Positions 5,855-6,575 of a stretch of DNA of 6,575 nucleotides are shown piece after piece; positions within the stretch are counted from its first letter, which is position 1, and each line of letters opens with the position of its first letter. The notes under the pieces were generated by a model that was not told the DNA's origin, searched no databases, and was given only the letters and a program-made list of their open reading frames with translations. The position numbers and the translations under genes are program-made. Source of the stretch: Lachnoclostridium sp. UBA739 (lineage in GTDB: Bacteria; Bacillota_A; Clostridia; Lachnospirales; Lachnospiraceae); contig DBKX01000156.1 of NCBI GenBank assembly GCA_002297865.1, forward strand, positions 1-6,575, written 5' to 3'.

Positions 5855-6575
5855 TCAAAATTTGTCCTCGTACTGTGGTATAGGAAACTCCTTACATAAT
5901 TCCTTTACTTTTTTTAGTACGTCAGCCTTAACTGCCTCATCTACACTACATGTTTCTACAGAGTCCCCATGGACATGTGTCAATACTTCGTCAATTAAGT
6001 CTGCACACCTAATCATTGCACTTTCTGTCATTAATCTTTGTGATATGCTATTGGTTCCAATTCGGATTCCAGCTGGGTGTTTTGCTCCATTCGCTTTGCT
6101 AGTGTTAGGAACACTATTACGGTTCACAATAACACCACACTGCTCTAATACCCTTTCCGCAACATCACCTGTAATGCCTTTATTCGACAGATCTACAAGA
6201 ACGATATGGTTGTCGCTGCCACCTGAGATAATATTGTATCCTTTTTTCACTAAGCACTCTGATAATGTATGTGAATTATCAACAATACGCTGCATTATCT
6301 GTTTAAATTCCTCTGTACCAGCTTGTTCAAATGTAATCGCCTTAGCACCTATCTGATTCATAATCGGTGCTCCTTGGAAAAAGGGAAATACACCTTTCTG
6401 TAGTTTGCGCTCCAGCGTAATATCCTCGCCTTTTAGCTTTTCTTTCGCATCTTTTCCTGATAAAATAAGTCCTCCCCTAGGTCCGAATAACTGTTTATGT
6501 GTACATGTTGTTGTGATATGTGCATAGTCAATAGGTGATTCATGCAAGCCTGCGACCACTAATCCAGATATATGT
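5855..6575 (-). CDS. Serine hydroxymethyltransferase-family PLP enzyme, 5' end cut by the window edge
   Basis: This is the C-terminal part (about 239 residues; whole family members are about 410-430) of a fold-type I PLP enzyme of the SHMT family. The frame stays open to the right edge, reading HISGLVVAGLH, which matches the HIAGLVxAG block of SHMTs. The GTG at 6559 is therefore internal, not a start. The PLP lysine lies in TTTCTHKQLFGPRGG (Lys codon 6494-6496). The substrate-carboxylate arginine is retained in AGIRIGTNSISQR, as are SGGSDNHIVLVDL and VNRNSVPN. SHMTs convert serine plus tetrahydrofolate to glycine plus methylene-tetrahydrofolate in the cytoplasm. Divergence is visible in the usual FPGxQGGPxxH block, which reads FPFFQGAPIMN here. 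That fits a specialised copy, for example a methylene-THF supplier for the TS-like gene, an alpha-methylserine-type hydroxymethyltransferase, or a threonine transaldolase. The stop is 14 nt before the NRPS gene. The family call is secure; the substrate is not. Confidence 0.9.
   Translation of the reverse strand, partial: HISGLVVAGLHESPIDYAHITTTCTHKQLFGPRGGLILSGKDAKEKLKGEDITLERKLQKGVFPFFQGAPIMNQIGAKAITFEQAGTEEFKQIMQRIVDNSHTLSECLVKKGYNIISGGSDNHIVLVDLSNKGITGDVAERVLEQCGVIVNRNSVPNTSKANGAKHPAGIRIGTNSISQRLMTESAMIRCADLIDEVLTHVHGDSVETCSVDEAVKADVLKKVKELCKEFPIPQYEDKF

Noticed and set aside
5862..6356. Plus-strand open frame of 164 codons
   Set aside because: It lies wholly antisense to the SHMT-like gene, whose protein shows clear family motifs, and its translation shows no domain. 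The smaller plus-strand frames at 375-581, 1799-2038, 3027-3233, 4240-4515 and 5033-5269 are rejected for the same reason.
5855..6559. GTG at 6559 as the start of the SHMT-like gene
   Set aside because: The frame continues upstream to the window edge with conserved family residues (HISGL), and the N-terminal half of the fold would be missing.

Overview
The window is AT-rich. Its coding genes are all on the minus strand, with purine-rich AGGAG-type ribosome binding sites and short gaps, which is typical of a low-GC Firmicute. A clostridial or Lachnospiraceae/Paenibacillus-like host is an inference from composition and domain style only. No RNA genes, CRISPR arrays, insertion sequences or transposases are visible.

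In transcription order (right to left) there are five genes. The first is a serine hydroxymethyltransferase-family PLP enzyme whose 5' end lies outside the window. The second is a nonribosomal peptide synthetase protein made of half a condensation domain plus a complete adenylation domain. The third is a stand-alone acyl-AMP ligase. The fourth is a thymidylate-synthase-fold enzyme with the hallmark substitution of cytosine-nucleotide hydroxymethylases. The fifth is a protein resembling the BtrH N-terminal/C39 papain-like family, which in butirosin biosynthesis moves an acyl group from a carrier protein to an amine. Gaps are 14, 16, 58 and 17 nt, so the genes probably form one transcript. Its promoter would lie beyond the right edge. 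The leftmost 160 bases hold no convincing gene.

The set looks like part of a specialised-metabolite cluster rather than housekeeping metabolism. The SHMT-like enzyme could supply methylene-tetrahydrofolate to the TS-like enzyme, or make an unusual beta-hydroxy or alpha-methyl amino acid. The TS-like enzyme would 5-hydroxymethylate CMP or dCMP. The adenylation domain, whose specificity code resembles that of serine-activating domains, and the acyl-AMP ligase would activate two carboxylic acids. The BtrH-like protein could join an acyl group to an amine. The best working hypothesis is a hydroxymethylcytosine-derived nucleoside-amino acid (peptidyl nucleoside) product. No carrier protein, nucleoside hydrolase, exporter or resistance gene is in view, so the pathway cannot be completed from this window.
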